This document shows, in pieces, positions 54,032 to 63,331 of a stretch of DNA of 64,000 nt (positions are counted from its first letter, which is position 1; each line of letters begins with the position of its first letter). The position numbers and the translations under genes were made by a program. Source of the DNA: Herbinix sp. (GTDB taxonomy: Bacteria; Bacillota; Clostridia; Lachnospirales; Lachnospiraceae); contig JAQZBN010000012.1 of the NCBI GenBank assembly GCA_029238935.1, positions 19,747-83,746 of the forward strand, written 5' to 3'. Below the pieces are notes generated by a model that saw nothing but the letters and a program-made list of their open reading frames with translations, was not told where the DNA came from and searched no databases.

Positions 54032-55249
54032 TTGCTTGAAATAAGAACAAATGAGGCGGATGCAACTGCAAAAATACTTGTGATTGGGGTAGGTGGTGCA
54101 GGGAATAACGCCGTTAATCGAATGATAGAAGAAAATATCTTAGGAGTAGAATTTGTCTGTGTGAATACGGACAAGCAGCACCTAAAGAATTGTAAGGCGC
54201 CGTTATGTATTCAAATTGGGGAAAAGCTTACCAAAGGTCTTGGTGCCGGTGCTCAGCCTGAGATTGGAATGAAGGCTGCAGAAGAGAGCAAAGAACAGCT
54301 TACCGAGATTATTAAAGGTGCAGATATGGTTTTCGTTACCTGTGGAATGGGTGGTGGAACAGGTACAGGAGCAGCTCCAATCGTTGCACAGATCGCAAAG
54401 GATTTGGGAATCCTTACGGTAGGTATTGTAACAAAGCCTTTCAAATTTGAGGCGAAAACTCGTATGAGCAATGCGATTAATGGTATTGAGCATTTAAAAG
54501 AGCATGTGGATACCTTAATCGTGATTCCGAATGATAAATTACTTGAGATTGTTGATCGTAGAACAACAATGCCGGATGCATTAAGAAAAGCAGATGAAGT
54601 TCTTCAACAAGGTGTTCAGGGTATTACTGACTTAATTAATGTTCCAGGTCTGATTAACTTGGATTTTGCCGATGTGCAGACTGTTATGAAGGACAAGGGT
54701 GTTGCGCATATCGGTATTGGTATGGGACACGGTGATGACAAATGTGTGGATGCAGTGAAGCAGGCAATAACCAGTCCTCTTCTTGAGACAACCATACAGG
54801 GCGCTTCCCATGTAATTATAAATATCTCTGGTGATATCAGCTTGATCGAAGCGAATGAAGCAGCTACTTTAGTTCAAGAATTAGCTGGAGATTCTGCTAA
54901 CATTATCTTTGGTGCTATGTTTGATGATACGAATCCGGATACGGCTACGATTACTGTTATTGCAACCGGTCTTGATGGTAGAGGTTCCAAAGAAGCGGTG
55001 AAGACACCGGACTTCCTTAGAAGACCTTCTTCAGCTTCATCTATGAGAACATCAGTAAAGCCTGATTTGGGACTAAATATCAATAAGGGCTATACTTCGC
55101 CATCACCATATAGCAATCAGTCTAGCTATAATACAGATCCTTTAAGAAGACCGGTAAGTCAACCAGTAAGTACACCGGCAAATACGAACACTGATCCGGG
55201 CGGAATTAAGATTCCTGAGTTTTTACAGAAGAACCGCCATAATAAATAG
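54032..55249 (+). CDS. ftsZ: Cell division protein FtsZ
   Basis: A 405-residue tubulin-like GTPase that forms the division ring. The GTP signature [10 protein letters not shown] is at 107-116. The T7 loop [15 protein letters not shown], which completes the GTPase site of the next subunit, is near 207. The C-terminal linker (about 320-390) is Ser/Pro/Asn-rich and ends in the conserved peptide [10 protein letters not shown], which binds FtsA or SepF. The start is TTG 54032, placed 8 bp after AAGGAGG. ftsA is absent from the window. A strong terminator follows. Confidence 0.98.
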   Translation: MLEIRTNEADATAKILVIGVGGAGNNAVNRMIEENILGVEFVCVNTDKQHLKNCKAPLCIQIGEKLTKGLGAGAQPEIGMKAAEESKEQLTEIIKGADMVFVTCGMGGGTGTGAAPIVAQIAKDLGILTVGIVTKPFKFEAKTRMSNAINGIEHLKEHVDTLIVIPNDKLLEIVDRRTTMPDALRKADEVLQQGVQGITDLINVPGLINLDFADVQTVMKDKGVAHIGIGMGHGDDKCVDAVKQAITSPLLETTIQGASHVIINISGDISLIEANEAATLVQELAGDSANIIFGAMFDDTNPDTATITVIATGLDGRGSKEAVKTPDFLRRPSSASSMRTSVKPDLGLNINKGYTSPSPYSNQSSYNTDPLRRPVSQPVSTPANTNTDPGGIKIPEFLQKNRHNK

Positions 55250-55273
55250 AAAAATCACAGTACATAAGACATT

Positions 55274-55320
55274 AAGGCTGTCAGATTATTCCTAAAAGAA
55301 TAATTTGACAGCCTTTTTTG
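55274..55320 (+). terminator. Intrinsic terminator of ftsZ
   Basis: An 18-bp stem with one G-U pair (55274-55291 with 55298-55315), a 6-nt loop and a run of six T. It separates ftsZ from the sporulation genes. Confidence 0.93.
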
Positions 55321-55390
55321 TACCATAAATGCATTTAAATGAATATGCTGTAAAAAAAAGTAAATGAAAACTGTGAAAGAGATACCAGAA

Positions 55391-55424
55391 ATTGACAAAT
55401 AATCAGGGCAAAACAAGTTATAAT
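55391..55424 (+). promoter_or_regulatory. spoIIGA promoter with long spacer and Spo0A-like box
   Basis: A perfect TTGACA (55392-55397) and a perfect TATAAT (55419-55424) are 21 bp apart, too far for ordinary SigA recognition. The minus strand over the -35 reads ATTTGTCAAT (55400-55391), close to the Spo0A box TTTGTCRAA. This matches the B. subtilis spoIIG promoter, which has a 22-bp spacer and needs phosphorylated Spo0A bound over the -35 region. Confidence 0.65.
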
Positions 55425-55515
55425 CGGTATGTACATGAAACAAGAACAGATCAAAAAAGTACGAAGGAAAGAAAAGACACCATGGATGTTGAGTGAGAGT
55501 GCTTGGAGGTGAAAC

Positions 55516-56433
55516 TTGTATCTTGAGATTTATCCCGATGTTATATTTGTTATAAATTTCATCATGGATTTTATTTTGCTCTATCTGTTAAAAAAAGTGA
55601 ACCATAAAAATAGCAGTCTGCCAAGACTGCTTGGGGCTGCTACCGTGGGTGCTGTGATGGCATGCATTGTAGGTATCTATCCATGGATGAATGCATTACT
55701 CAAGTTTTTCCTCATGTATATTGCATCCGGAGTTTTAATGATCTGGATTGCGTTCGGCAAATTGAAATTGCCTGATTTGTTGAAGCAGGTGATCGTATTA
55801 TATTTTATTACATATTTTATCGGTGGTCTGATAAATTCAATCTATTATTATACGAATTTGAAATATTCCATACTAAGCTTGGGAAGAGGAATTCTTTATA
55901 GCAATGTTTCGTGGACATCAGTAGCCATTGCAATGTTGGTAATCGTGCCTGTGATTTTGTTTACTGCACAATTTCTTTTATGGTATCGGAAGCATAAGAG
56001 TGAAATCTTTGAGATAGAACTTTTCCTGGAAGGCAACTACATCCGTACCAAAGGACTTTTAGATACCGGCAATTGTCTCTATGATCCCTTATATAAAAAA
56101 CCCGTCATTATTGTGGAAGATTCCATTACAGAAAAACTTTTACCTAATGAATTTCTAAAATGTCTAAGGGAAATGAAGTATTATTTGGAAGCGAATGAGT
56201 ATGATACAGGGAAATGGGAGATTAATCCGGATCAACTGATTAAATTTCGCTTTATTCCTTATAGTAGTATCGGTAAGAAACAAGGAATGATGGTAGGAAT
56301 TCTATTGGATAAGGTTCAGATCCACACAGGAAAAGAAGTATTAACGAGCGATAAAGTAATTGCAGCAATCAGTGAAAATCAGCTGTCAGCCAAGGAAGAA
56401 TATCATGCTATATTACATAAGGAGCTAATGTAA
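55516..56433 (+). CDS. spoIIGA: Sigma-E processing peptidase SpoIIGA
   Basis: A 305-residue membrane aspartic protease that removes the pro-sequence of SigE after asymmetric septation, in response to the forespore signal SpoIIR. Five hydrophobic helices occupy about 1-155. The cytoplasmic protease domain carries the active-site motif LLDTGN with Asp183, as in retroviral-type aspartic proteases that act as dimers. The start is TTG 55516, 6 bp after GGAGG. It lies directly before its substrate gene sigE, as in all spore formers. Confidence 0.93.
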   Translation: MYLEIYPDVIFVINFIMDFILLYLLKKVNHKNSSLPRLLGAATVGAVMACIVGIYPWMNALLKFFLMYIASGVLMIWIAFGKLKLPDLLKQVIVLYFITYFIGGLINSIYYYTNLKYSILSLGRGILYSNVSWTSVAIAMLVIVPVILFTAQFLLWYRKHKSEIFEIELFLEGNYIRTKGLLDTGNCLYDPLYKKPVIIVEDSITEKLLPNEFLKCLREMKYYLEANEYDTGKWEINPDQLIKFRFIPYSSIGKKQGMMVGILLDKVQIHTGKEVLTSDKVIAAISENQLSAKEEYHAILHKELM

Positions 56434-56463
56434 GGGGTTGCAAACAATATGGGAGGTTACGCT

Positions 56464-57204
56464 ATGCTTTTAAAGTTATCATTACAAAACAAATTTCAAT
56501 TTCGGATGATTCCGGATATAAAAACGATATTACTTGGGCAGAGAGGAGAAATCCATTATATCGGTGGTGCAGAAGTATTGCCTCCGCCGTTGGATCCGGT
56601 CAGAGAAGCAGAGGTGATTAATGAGCTTGGAACTGAACGGGATGCCGAAATGAAAGCGATCTTAGTGGAACATAATCTAAGATTGGTGGTGTACATAGCA
56701 AAGAAGTTTGACAACACAGGAGTAGGTGTTGAAGATCTTATCTCCATAGGAACCATTGGGCTGATTAAGGCAATTAATACCTTTAATCCTGATAAAAATA
56801 TAAAATTGGCTACCTATGCTTCTAGATGTATAGAAAATGAAATATTAATGTATCTTAGAAGAAATAATAAAACAAAGCTTGAAGTGTCCATTGATGAACC
56901 CTTGAATGTTGATTGGGATGGTAATGAACTTCTCTTATCCGATATTTTAGGCACGGAAGAAGATGTTATTTACCGTAATATAGAAGAGGAAGTAGATCGC
57001 AGACTACTTCGAAAAGCATTATCAAAATTATCCGAACGGGAACGGATTATTGTAGACTTAAGATTTGGTCTTAACTCAGATGACGGAAATGAAAGGACCC
57101 AAAAAGAAGTGGCAGATTTACTGGGAATCTCCCAATCCTACATTTCCAGATTAGAAAAAAAGATCATAAAACGCTTAAAAAAAGAGATGGTAAGATTCGA
57201 ATAA
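56464..57204 (+). CDS. sigE: Sporulation sigma factor SigE (pro-form)
   Basis: A 246-residue sigma-70 family factor for early mother-cell transcription. An N-terminal pro-sequence of roughly 25-30 residues precedes the [14 protein letters not shown] block, the region where SpoIIGA cuts in B. subtilis. Regions 2 ([46 protein letters not shown]) and 4 ([36 protein letters not shown]) are intact. ATG 56464 lies 7 bp after GGGAGG; an ATG 15 bp earlier overlaps that site. It follows spoIIGA by 30 bp. Confidence 0.96.
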   Translation: MLLKLSLQNKFQFRMIPDIKTILLGQRGEIHYIGGAEVLPPPLDPVREAEVINELGTERDAEMKAILVEHNLRLVVYIAKKFDNTGVGVEDLISIGTIGLIKAINTFNPDKNIKLATYASRCIENEILMYLRRNNKTKLEVSIDEPLNVDWDGNELLLSDILGTEEDVIYRNIEEEVDRRLLRKALSKLSERERIIVDLRFGLNSDDGNERTQKEVADLLGISQSYISRLEKKIIKRLKKEMVRFE

Positions 57205-57241
57205 CCTATGGGTTTTGGTAATTATTTCTTTCCTAACAATC

Positions 57242-57271
57242 GTATAAATAGAAGCCAAAGAGTGAATCATT
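57242..57271 (+). promoter_or_regulatory. Possible SigF/SigG-type promoter of sigG
   Basis: GTATA at 57242-57246 and GTGAATCATT at 57262-57271, 15 bp apart, resemble the SigF consensus (GYWTA, 16 bp, GGNRANANTW) with about two mismatches in the -10. B. subtilis sigG is SigF-dependent. The match is weak. Confidence 0.3.
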
Positions 57272-57305
57272 AAATTAGTAAATGACATGATTCGGAGGTT
57301 TCGTT

Positions 57306-58082
57306 ATGGCTCTTTATAAGGTTGAGATTTGCGGTGTTAATACATCTAAGCTGCCGTTGTTGAAAAACAGTGAAAAGGAAGAATTGTTTCAAAGAATATT
57401 AGCTGGAGACAAGGAAGCCCGTGAGCTTTACATTAAGGGAAATCTAAGATTAGTTCTGAGTATCATTCAAAGGTTTTCGAATAGCAATGAAAATGTGGAT
57501 GACTTATTCCAGATTGGATGCATTGGATTAATGAAAGCGATTGATAATTTTGATATTACTCAGAATGTAAAGTTTTCCACGTATGCGGTACCGATGATCA
57601 TAGGTGAAATAAGGAGATATCTAAGAGATAATAATTCAATCCGCGTTAGCCGTTCCTTAAGAGATACTGCTTATAAGGCGATCTATGCAAAGGAAGCTCT
57701 TGTGAAAAAGAATGACAAAGAGCCAACCATCAGTGAGATAGCAGAAGAAATCGGTATCAGCAAGGAAGATATCGTATATGCGCTTGATGCAATTCAAAGC
57801 CCGGTATCCCTCTATGATCCGGTCTATGTAGAAGGCGGAGACGCTCTGTATATCATGGATCAGGTAAGTGATAAGAAAAATAGGGAGGAGAACTGGATCG
57901 AAGAGATATCCTTAAAAGAAGCAATGGAGAAGCTGTCTCCGAGAGAGCATAATATCATTCAGCTCCGTTTCTTTGAAGGAAAAACCCAGATGGAGGTTGC
58001 AAAGGAAATTAATATCTCCCAGGCTCAAGTAAGCAGGCTTGAGAAATCAGCGTTAAAGAATATGAGAAATTATCTGAATTAA
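57306..58082 (+). CDS. sigG: Sporulation sigma factor SigG
   Basis: A 258-residue sigma factor for late forespore transcription. The N-terminal VEICGVNTSKLPLL is the SigG-specific leader that binds anti-sigma factors. Region 2 (GNLRLVLSIIQRF, DLFQIGCIGLMKAIDNFD, VKFSTYAVPMIIGEIRRYLRD), region 3 (RVSRSLRDTAYKA) and region 4 (LSPREHNIIQLRFFEGKTQMEVAKEINISQAQVSRLEK) are complete. The ribosome binding site is CGGAGG. It follows sigE by 101 bp, the conserved spoIIGA-sigE-sigG order. A terminator follows. Confidence 0.97.
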   Translation: MALYKVEICGVNTSKLPLLKNSEKEELFQRILAGDKEARELYIKGNLRLVLSIIQRFSNSNENVDDLFQIGCIGLMKAIDNFDITQNVKFSTYAVPMIIGEIRRYLRDNNSIRVSRSLRDTAYKAIYAKEALVKKNDKEPTISEIAEEIGISKEDIVYALDAIQSPVSLYDPVYVEGGDALYIMDQVSDKKNREENWIEEISLKEAMEKLSPREHNIIQLRFFEGKTQMEVAKEINISQAQVSRLEKSALKNMRNYLN

Positions 58083-58412
58083 TAATAATGTTAAAAGAAG
58101 CGATGGTTTTGCTGATTATAGTACTAAGAATTTGGCAGCGGTCAGATAGTGATAATCTGACCGCTTTTTGCGCATGAAAACAAGGTTGACAACGTCCTAT
58201 CAGAAACACTAATAAAAGATTAATATCATTCCTTATTCTGCTCCCTATGTGTAAGTATAGTAAGATGCGGTGCTTTTGTGTAAGGAAATCGCGATCAGCT
58301 AAGATATTGTTAGTAATAATGCTTGGCATTTTGCGTTGATATGTGTATGATAAGATTTATATTTGAAATATACTTTAGCAATGCAAAAATGTATTTTAAG
58401 GAGAAGGAGCTT
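58083..58412. other. Intergenic region between sporulation and glycan genes
   Basis: About 330 bp. It contains the sigG terminator at 58137-58169 and must hold the promoter of the fucosidase gene, which I could not place with confidence. No other feature is seen. Confidence 0.5.
58137..58169 (+). terminator. Intrinsic terminator of sigG
   Basis: AGCGGTCAGAT (58137-58147) pairs perfectly with ATCTGACCGCT (58155-58165), 7-nt loop, followed by TTTTG. Confidence 0.92.
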
Positions 58413-59837
58413 ATGAGGTCAGAGAAAGAATTTATAGAACAAATAACTGCAGTCGTACCTACGAAAAATCAATTGGAGTGGCAGAGATTGGAGTTTACTG
58501 CATTTTTTCATTATGGAATAAATAGTTTCACAGACCGGGAATGGGGAACAGGAACCGATGATATTTCTTTGTTTCAACCAAGAAGATTGAATACGGATCA
58601 ATGGTGTGAAAGCTTAAAAAGAGCAGAAATTAAAGCTTGTATTATTACAGCCAAACACCATGACGGATTTTGCCTATGGAATACAACATACACGAAACAT
58701 TCCGTCATGCATACGCCATTTCAAAGAGATATTGTAAAGGAACTGTCCATATCCTGTCAAAAATATGGAATAAAGTTGGGGATTTATCTATCACCCTGGG
58801 ATAAACATGAGGAGACCTATGGTCAGGGAAAGGCCTATGATGATTATTTTTGTAATCAATTAACGGAGCTTATGACCAATTATGGAGAACTTTATACTGT
58901 TTGGTTTGATGGTGCTTGCGGAGAAGGGCCAAACGGAAAAAAACAAATCTACGATTGGAACCGCTATTACAATCTCATAAGGAAGCTGCAACCCAATGCT
59001 GTGATATCCGTCAGTGGACCGGATGTGCGCTGGTGCGGGAATGAAGCCGGCGATTGCAGAGCTTCGGAATGGAGTGTAGTTCCTGCCAAACTATTTTCTC
59101 AAAAAGCCATAGCCGAAGCTTCACAACAAGAGGATAATGATGCCTTTCGTGATAGAAAAATAAATGAAATGGATCAAGATTTGGGGAGCAGAGCAGTATT
59201 AGAACAAACAGATAATTATATATGGTATCCGGCAGAAGTAGATACCTCCATCCGTCCGGGCTGGTTCTATCATGAATCAGAGGATGATAAAGTACGATCT
59301 ATAGAAGAATTACGGGATATCTATCTAAAATCGGTGGGAGGTAATAGTGTTTTATTATTAAATATACCACCTCACAAAGATGGATATCTAACGGAGTTTG
59401 ACGTAATGCGACTACAAGAACTTGGTGATTTTATTAGAGACAGCTTTGATAATTCGGTCTATAAAGACTTTTCCATATCAGCAAATCAGGAAGAGGAGGG
59501 ATATGAAGCTATTAATCTTTTGGAGAACAATGAGAGAAGTTGGAAACCAAAGGATTATGCACCGGAGGCAGAGATTGTCATTACATTCAATAAGGCAAAG
59601 TGCCTTTCCTATCTTGTCATAATGGAGCAAATTACATATAGTCAGCGGATTGAGGAGTTCTCTCTTTATCTATGGGTTGAGGATGCATGGAAATTGGAAT
59701 ATCGTGGAACAACCATTGGATATAAAAAGATTTGTCCACTAGAGAATATCATGAGCGATAAAATTAAGATCGTATTTGATGCTTACCGGAAATGTCCTAT
59801 AATCAATCACATCGGTATCTATGGACAAGAAGCATAG
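58413..59837 (+). CDS. Alpha-L-fucosidase, GH29
   Basis: A 474-residue retaining glycosidase that releases alpha-linked fucose. The catalytic barrel (about 1-345) shows HYGINSFTDREWG near the N-terminus, TAKHHDGFCLW, YLSPWDKHE, and the nucleophile Asp166 in VWFDGACGEG; the acid/base is not fixed by sequence alone in this family. The C-terminal part (about 350-474) is a beta-sandwich resembling an F5/8 type C carbohydrate-binding domain. No signal peptide, so it acts in the cytoplasm. ATG 58413 follows AAGGAG; the frame extends 90 bp upstream without a better site. First gene of a glycan locus. Confidence 0.92.
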   Translation: MRSEKEFIEQITAVVPTKNQLEWQRLEFTAFFHYGINSFTDREWGTGTDDISLFQPRRLNTDQWCESLKRAEIKACIITAKHHDGFCLWNTTYTKHSVMHTPFQRDIVKELSISCQKYGIKLGIYLSPWDKHEETYGQGKAYDDYFCNQLTELMTNYGELYTVWFDGACGEGPNGKKQIYDWNRYYNLIRKLQPNAVISVSGPDVRWCGNEAGDCRASEWSVVPAKLFSQKAIAEASQQEDNDAFRDRKINEMDQDLGSRAVLEQTDNYIWYPAEVDTSIRPGWFYHESEDDKVRSIEELRDIYLKSVGGNSVLLLNIPPHKDGYLTEFDVMRLQELGDFIRDSFDNSVYKDFSISANQEEEGYEAINLLENNERSWKPKDYAPEAEIVITFNKAKCLSYLVIMEQITYSQRIEEFSLYLWVEDAWKLEYRGTTIGYKKICPLENIMSDKIKIVFDAYRKCPIINHIGIYGQEA

Positions 59838-60015
59838 ATCTATTATATGAATGGAAATGAAATGAAATCAAATATGCTACAGCGAAATGTAAGATAATTT
59901 AGGGTGAGATAATAAGTATAAAAAGTTAGATATCTATAATATAAATATAGTCTGAAACGTAGTAAAACTTAAAACTCAATATTGAAGCAATTAAATAAAT
60001 TCAAGTACATGATAT

Positions 60016-60064
60016 AACACTGTTAGATAGGTCGTGAAAGACTTATATTTAACAGTGTTTTTTA
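60016..60064 (+). terminator. Intrinsic terminator of the fucosidase gene
   Basis: AACACTGTTA (60016-60025) pairs with TAACAGTGTT (60050-60059). An inner GTC/GAC hairpin lies within, and a run of T follows. It separates the fucosidase transcript from the mannosidase transcript. Confidence 0.75.
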
Positions 60065-60168
60065 ATAATAGTGTTAATTAAAAAGTTAACATAATTAACA
60101 TAATATGATAAATAAGTAATATAAATCTAGATATATTACTAAAAAATTGATAAAATGTTAATATATGC

Positions 60169-60197
60169 TTGATTTTTGTATATAAGTGTTGTATAAC
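60169..60197 (+). promoter_or_regulatory. SigA-type promoter for the mannosidase-GH18 operon
   Basis: TTGATT at 60169-60174 and TATAAC at 60192-60197 with a 17-bp spacer, about 35 bp before the mannosidase start codon. Confidence 0.5.
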
Positions 60198-60231
60198 AAT
60201 GTTAAGAATGTAAAGATGGAGGTGTTGATAC

Positions 60232-63200
60232 ATGAATTATGCAAAAGAGCGTATTCGTATTATAACGGATCAGTTAATGGAATTCTCAAAACTCCAAAGA
60301 GCAAAGATTTTAGATTGGAAAGTAAAAGAAGGGTGTTTTATTGATGTTGCAGAGGTTGATGCCAGTGAAGAGAATTGGAGAACCTTTGATACAGAAAAGG
60401 AACTATGGTACGGACCGGATAAGCATTATTGGTTCCGAACAGAAGTTACTATCCCGAAGGAATTTGATCAAAAGCCACTATGGCTTAGGGTTCGTTCTCA
60501 GCTTGAGCATGGAGATGATGGACGTAATCCACAGTTTCTGGCTTTCGTAAACGGTGCAGTAATACAAGGAATTGATATAAATCACAAAGAGATATTCTTG
60601 ATGGATAAAGCAACAGCCGGAGAAACGTTTCAATTGGATCTGCAATCCTATACAGGAACATTACATAAGGAATTTCGCTTATTGGTAGAGCTGGAGGAAA
60701 TTCATTCTGAGGTCTATGGCTTATATTATGACCTGGCGGTGCCATTATGGGCATTAAACCGTATGGATCAAAATGATAAGACTCGTTGGGAAATCGAAAC
60801 CATATTAAATCATACCATTAATATGATAGATCTTCGAAAACCTCACAGCTTGGAATTTTATACTTCGGTAACAGAGGCAAGAGCTTATATACAAAAGGCT
60901 TTATATGAAGAATTAACCGGCTTCGATGATATCATTGCATCCTGTATCGGCCATACCCACATCGATGTAGCATGGTTATGGACGGTGGATCAGGTTCGTC
61001 AAAAGGTCAGTAGAAGTTTTGCTACGGTATTAAAGCTGATGGAGGAATATCCTAGTTATAAGTTTATGTCTAGTCAACCCCAGCTTTACAAATTTTTAAA
61101 GGAAAGACATCCCGAGGTTTATGATAAGATAAAAGAACGGGTGAAGGAAGGTCGCTGGGAGACCGAAGGCGGTATGTGGGTAGAAGCAGACTGTAACCTC
61201 ACCTCAGGGGAATCCCTGGTACGACAATTTTTATTTGGTGAAAGATTTTTCCAAGAAGAGTTTGGTGTTAATAATCGAATTCTATGGTTACCCGATGTAT
61301 TCGGCTATAGTGGAGCCTTGCCGCAGATTATGAAGAAGAGCGGTATTGACTACTTTATGACAACCAAGCTTGCTTGGAATCAATTTAATAAGATACCGTT
61401 TGATACATTTTACTGGGAAGGTATTGATGGCAGCCGTGTATTTACCCACTTTATCACAACTACTGGGGTAGGACAGCCTTCCGATAGTTACTTTACTACC
61501 TATAATGGTATGCTTCACCCTGATTCTATTATGGGAGGTTGGGAGAGATACCAGAACAAAGAAATAAATAATGATATTTTAATATCCTTTGGTTATGGTG
61601 ACGGCGGTGGAGGACCGACCAGAAAAATGCTGGAGACCTCAAAGCGTATGGAAAAAGGGATCAAAGGAGTACCAAAGGTACGTCAGGTTAGCTCCAGGAC
61701 TTATTTTGAAGAATTGGAGGAACGGGTAAAGAATAAAAAAATTCCAAGATGGGTTGGTGAGCTCTATTTTGAGTATCATCGAGGTACGTATACTTCTATG
61801 GCTCGTAATAAACGTTCGAATAGAAAGAGCGAATATTTAATGATGGATCTAGAGCTGTTGTCAGTGCTGGCAATGGCAAAAGGTATTCCATATCCGACCA
61901 GGGAATTAAATGAGATGTGGGAAATTGTACTTCGAAATCAATTTCATGATATTTTACCGGGTTCCTCGATCAAAGAAGTTTATGACGTTACGAAAGTAGA
62001 GTATGAAGAGATCACAAAGAAAGCGGAAGCTTTGATAAAAGAGCGTATGGAAGCTTTATCAGGAGCGGAAGACGGAATAACGGTATTTAATACCCTGGGC
62101 TATCTTAGGGATGATGTAGTTGTTCTTGGTGATATAGAGGCAGATGCGGTCACGGATGGTAATCGGATTTACCCGATACAACAGACAGAAGATGGAGCCA
62201 TTGCATATATTACCGGAATGCCATCCAAAGGATATATAACATTGGATAAGTGTCATGCAGAGACAGAAAGCTCCTTCCGAATCACAGATCTTGGTGTTGA
62301 AACTCCGTTTTATAGAATTACTTGGAACGAGTATGTTCAATTTACTTCTATTTATGATAAGGAAAATAACCGTGAGGTATTAAAAGCCGGGGAACTTGGT
62401 AATGTATTCCGAATTTATGAAGATAAACCGATGTGTTTTAGCAATTGGGATATTGATATCTATTATCAGGAAAAATCCTGGCAGCTAAATGATATCATCA
62501 GTATGGAATGGACGGAGAAGGGACCGGTCCGTGCAGCGCTTCTGGTAAAAAGAAGCTGTATGGATACGGTGATAAGCCAGGTTATTTATTTTTATGGGAA
62601 TACAAGACGAATTGATTTTAAGACCTATGTGGACTGGAAATTCTCAGAGCATTTGATGAAGGTTCATTTCCCGGTTGATGTACATACGGATGAAGCAGTA
62701 TTTGACATTCAGTTTGGTAATGTGACCAGAAAGATACATCAGAATACCAGCTGGGATGTAGCACGATTTGAGACCTGCGGTCATAAATGGGTAGATCTTT
62801 CGGAAGGCGATTATGGTGTCAGCTTGTTAAATGACTGCAAATACGGACATTCCATTGAGGATGGTAATATCGCATTAACCTTAATTAAATCCGGAACAGA
62901 ACCAAATAGAACTACGGATCAAGAGGAACATTACTTTACTTATGCGCTCTATCCTCATAGCGGTACCTGGAAAGAAGGCAAAACAGCAGAAGCAGCAATG
63001 AACTTAAATGTTCCGGCAAGAGCAATGCTAAAAGGCGTTAATAATAATTTCTCCTTCCTAAGTACGGATAAAGAAAATGTTGTGCTTGAAACCGTAAAAT
63101 GTTCCGAAGATGGAGAAGGTATTATAATTCGATTATATGAGATCCAGAATAAGAGGTCCTATGTTACGGTCACGGTAGATGGTAGTTACTCAGATGTCAT

Positions 63201-63327
63201 TGAGACTAATTTAATGGAAAAACCGGAAAAAGCACAGGCAATAGAAAGATCTGAAAATGGATTTTGCTTTGAAATAAAACCTTACGAGATAAAAACCTTT
63301 AAACTAATACAGAACAAGGATAGGTAA
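60232..63327 (+). CDS. Alpha-mannosidase, GH38
   Basis: A 1031-residue zinc-dependent retaining alpha-mannosidase. An N-terminal beta domain of about 225 residues precedes the catalytic domain, where GHTHIDVAWLW gives zinc ligands His241 and probably Asp243 or Asp245, and WLPDVFGYSG gives nucleophile Asp355. A helical bundle follows (FHDILPGSSIKEV near 580 holds a further zinc-site His), then the large C-terminal beta domains. No signal peptide: cytoplasmic. Family members of this build hydrolyse alpha-1,2/1,3/1,6-mannosides from N-glycans or mannans. GGAGGTG precedes the ATG; the GH18 gene starts 4 bp after the stop. Confidence 0.95.
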   Translation: MNYAKERIRIITDQLMEFSKLQRAKILDWKVKEGCFIDVAEVDASEENWRTFDTEKELWYGPDKHYWFRTEVTIPKEFDQKPLWLRVRSQLEHGDDGRNPQFLAFVNGAVIQGIDINHKEIFLMDKATAGETFQLDLQSYTGTLHKEFRLLVELEEIHSEVYGLYYDLAVPLWALNRMDQNDKTRWEIETILNHTINMIDLRKPHSLEFYTSVTEARAYIQKALYEELTGFDDIIASCIGHTHIDVAWLWTVDQVRQKVSRSFATVLKLMEEYPSYKFMSSQPQLYKFLKERHPEVYDKIKERVKEGRWETEGGMWVEADCNLTSGESLVRQFLFGERFFQEEFGVNNRILWLPDVFGYSGALPQIMKKSGIDYFMTTKLAWNQFNKIPFDTFYWEGIDGSRVFTHFITTTGVGQPSDSYFTTYNGMLHPDSIMGGWERYQNKEINNDILISFGYGDGGGGPTRKMLETSKRMEKGIKGVPKVRQVSSRTYFEELEERVKNKKIPRWVGELYFEYHRGTYTSMARNKRSNRKSEYLMMDLELLSVLAMAKGIPYPTRELNEMWEIVLRNQFHDILPGSSIKEVYDVTKVEYEEITKKAEALIKERMEALSGAEDGITVFNTLGYLRDDVVVLGDIEADAVTDGNRIYPIQQTEDGAIAYITGMPSKGYITLDKCHAETESSFRITDLGVETPFYRITWNEYVQFTSIYDKENNREVLKAGELGNVFRIYEDKPMCFSNWDIDIYYQEKSWQLNDIISMEWTEKGPVRAALLVKRSCMDTVISQVIYFYGNTRRIDFKTYVDWKFSEHLMKVHFPVDVHTDEAVFDIQFGNVTRKIHQNTSWDVARFETCGHKWVDLSEGDYGVSLLNDCKYGHSIEDGNIALTLIKSGTEPNRTTDQEEHYFTYALYPHSGTWKEGKTAEAAMNLNVPARAMLKGVNNNFSFLSTDKENVVLETVKCSEDGEGIIIRLYEIQNKRSYVTVTVDGSYSDVIETNLMEKPEKAQAIERSENGFCFEIKPYEIKTFKLIQNKDR

Positions 63328-63331
63328 TGGA

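Larger units (their letters stand above)
59838..60231. other. AT-rich intergenic region upstream of the mannosidase
   Basis: About 390 bp without a gene. It holds a terminator at 60016-60064 and a promoter at 60169-60197, listed separately. No CcpA cre site of good quality was found. Confidence 0.5.

Noticed and set aside
59838..60231. CcpA cre site for catabolite control of the glycan genes
   Set aside because: Only weak matches with several mismatches were found.
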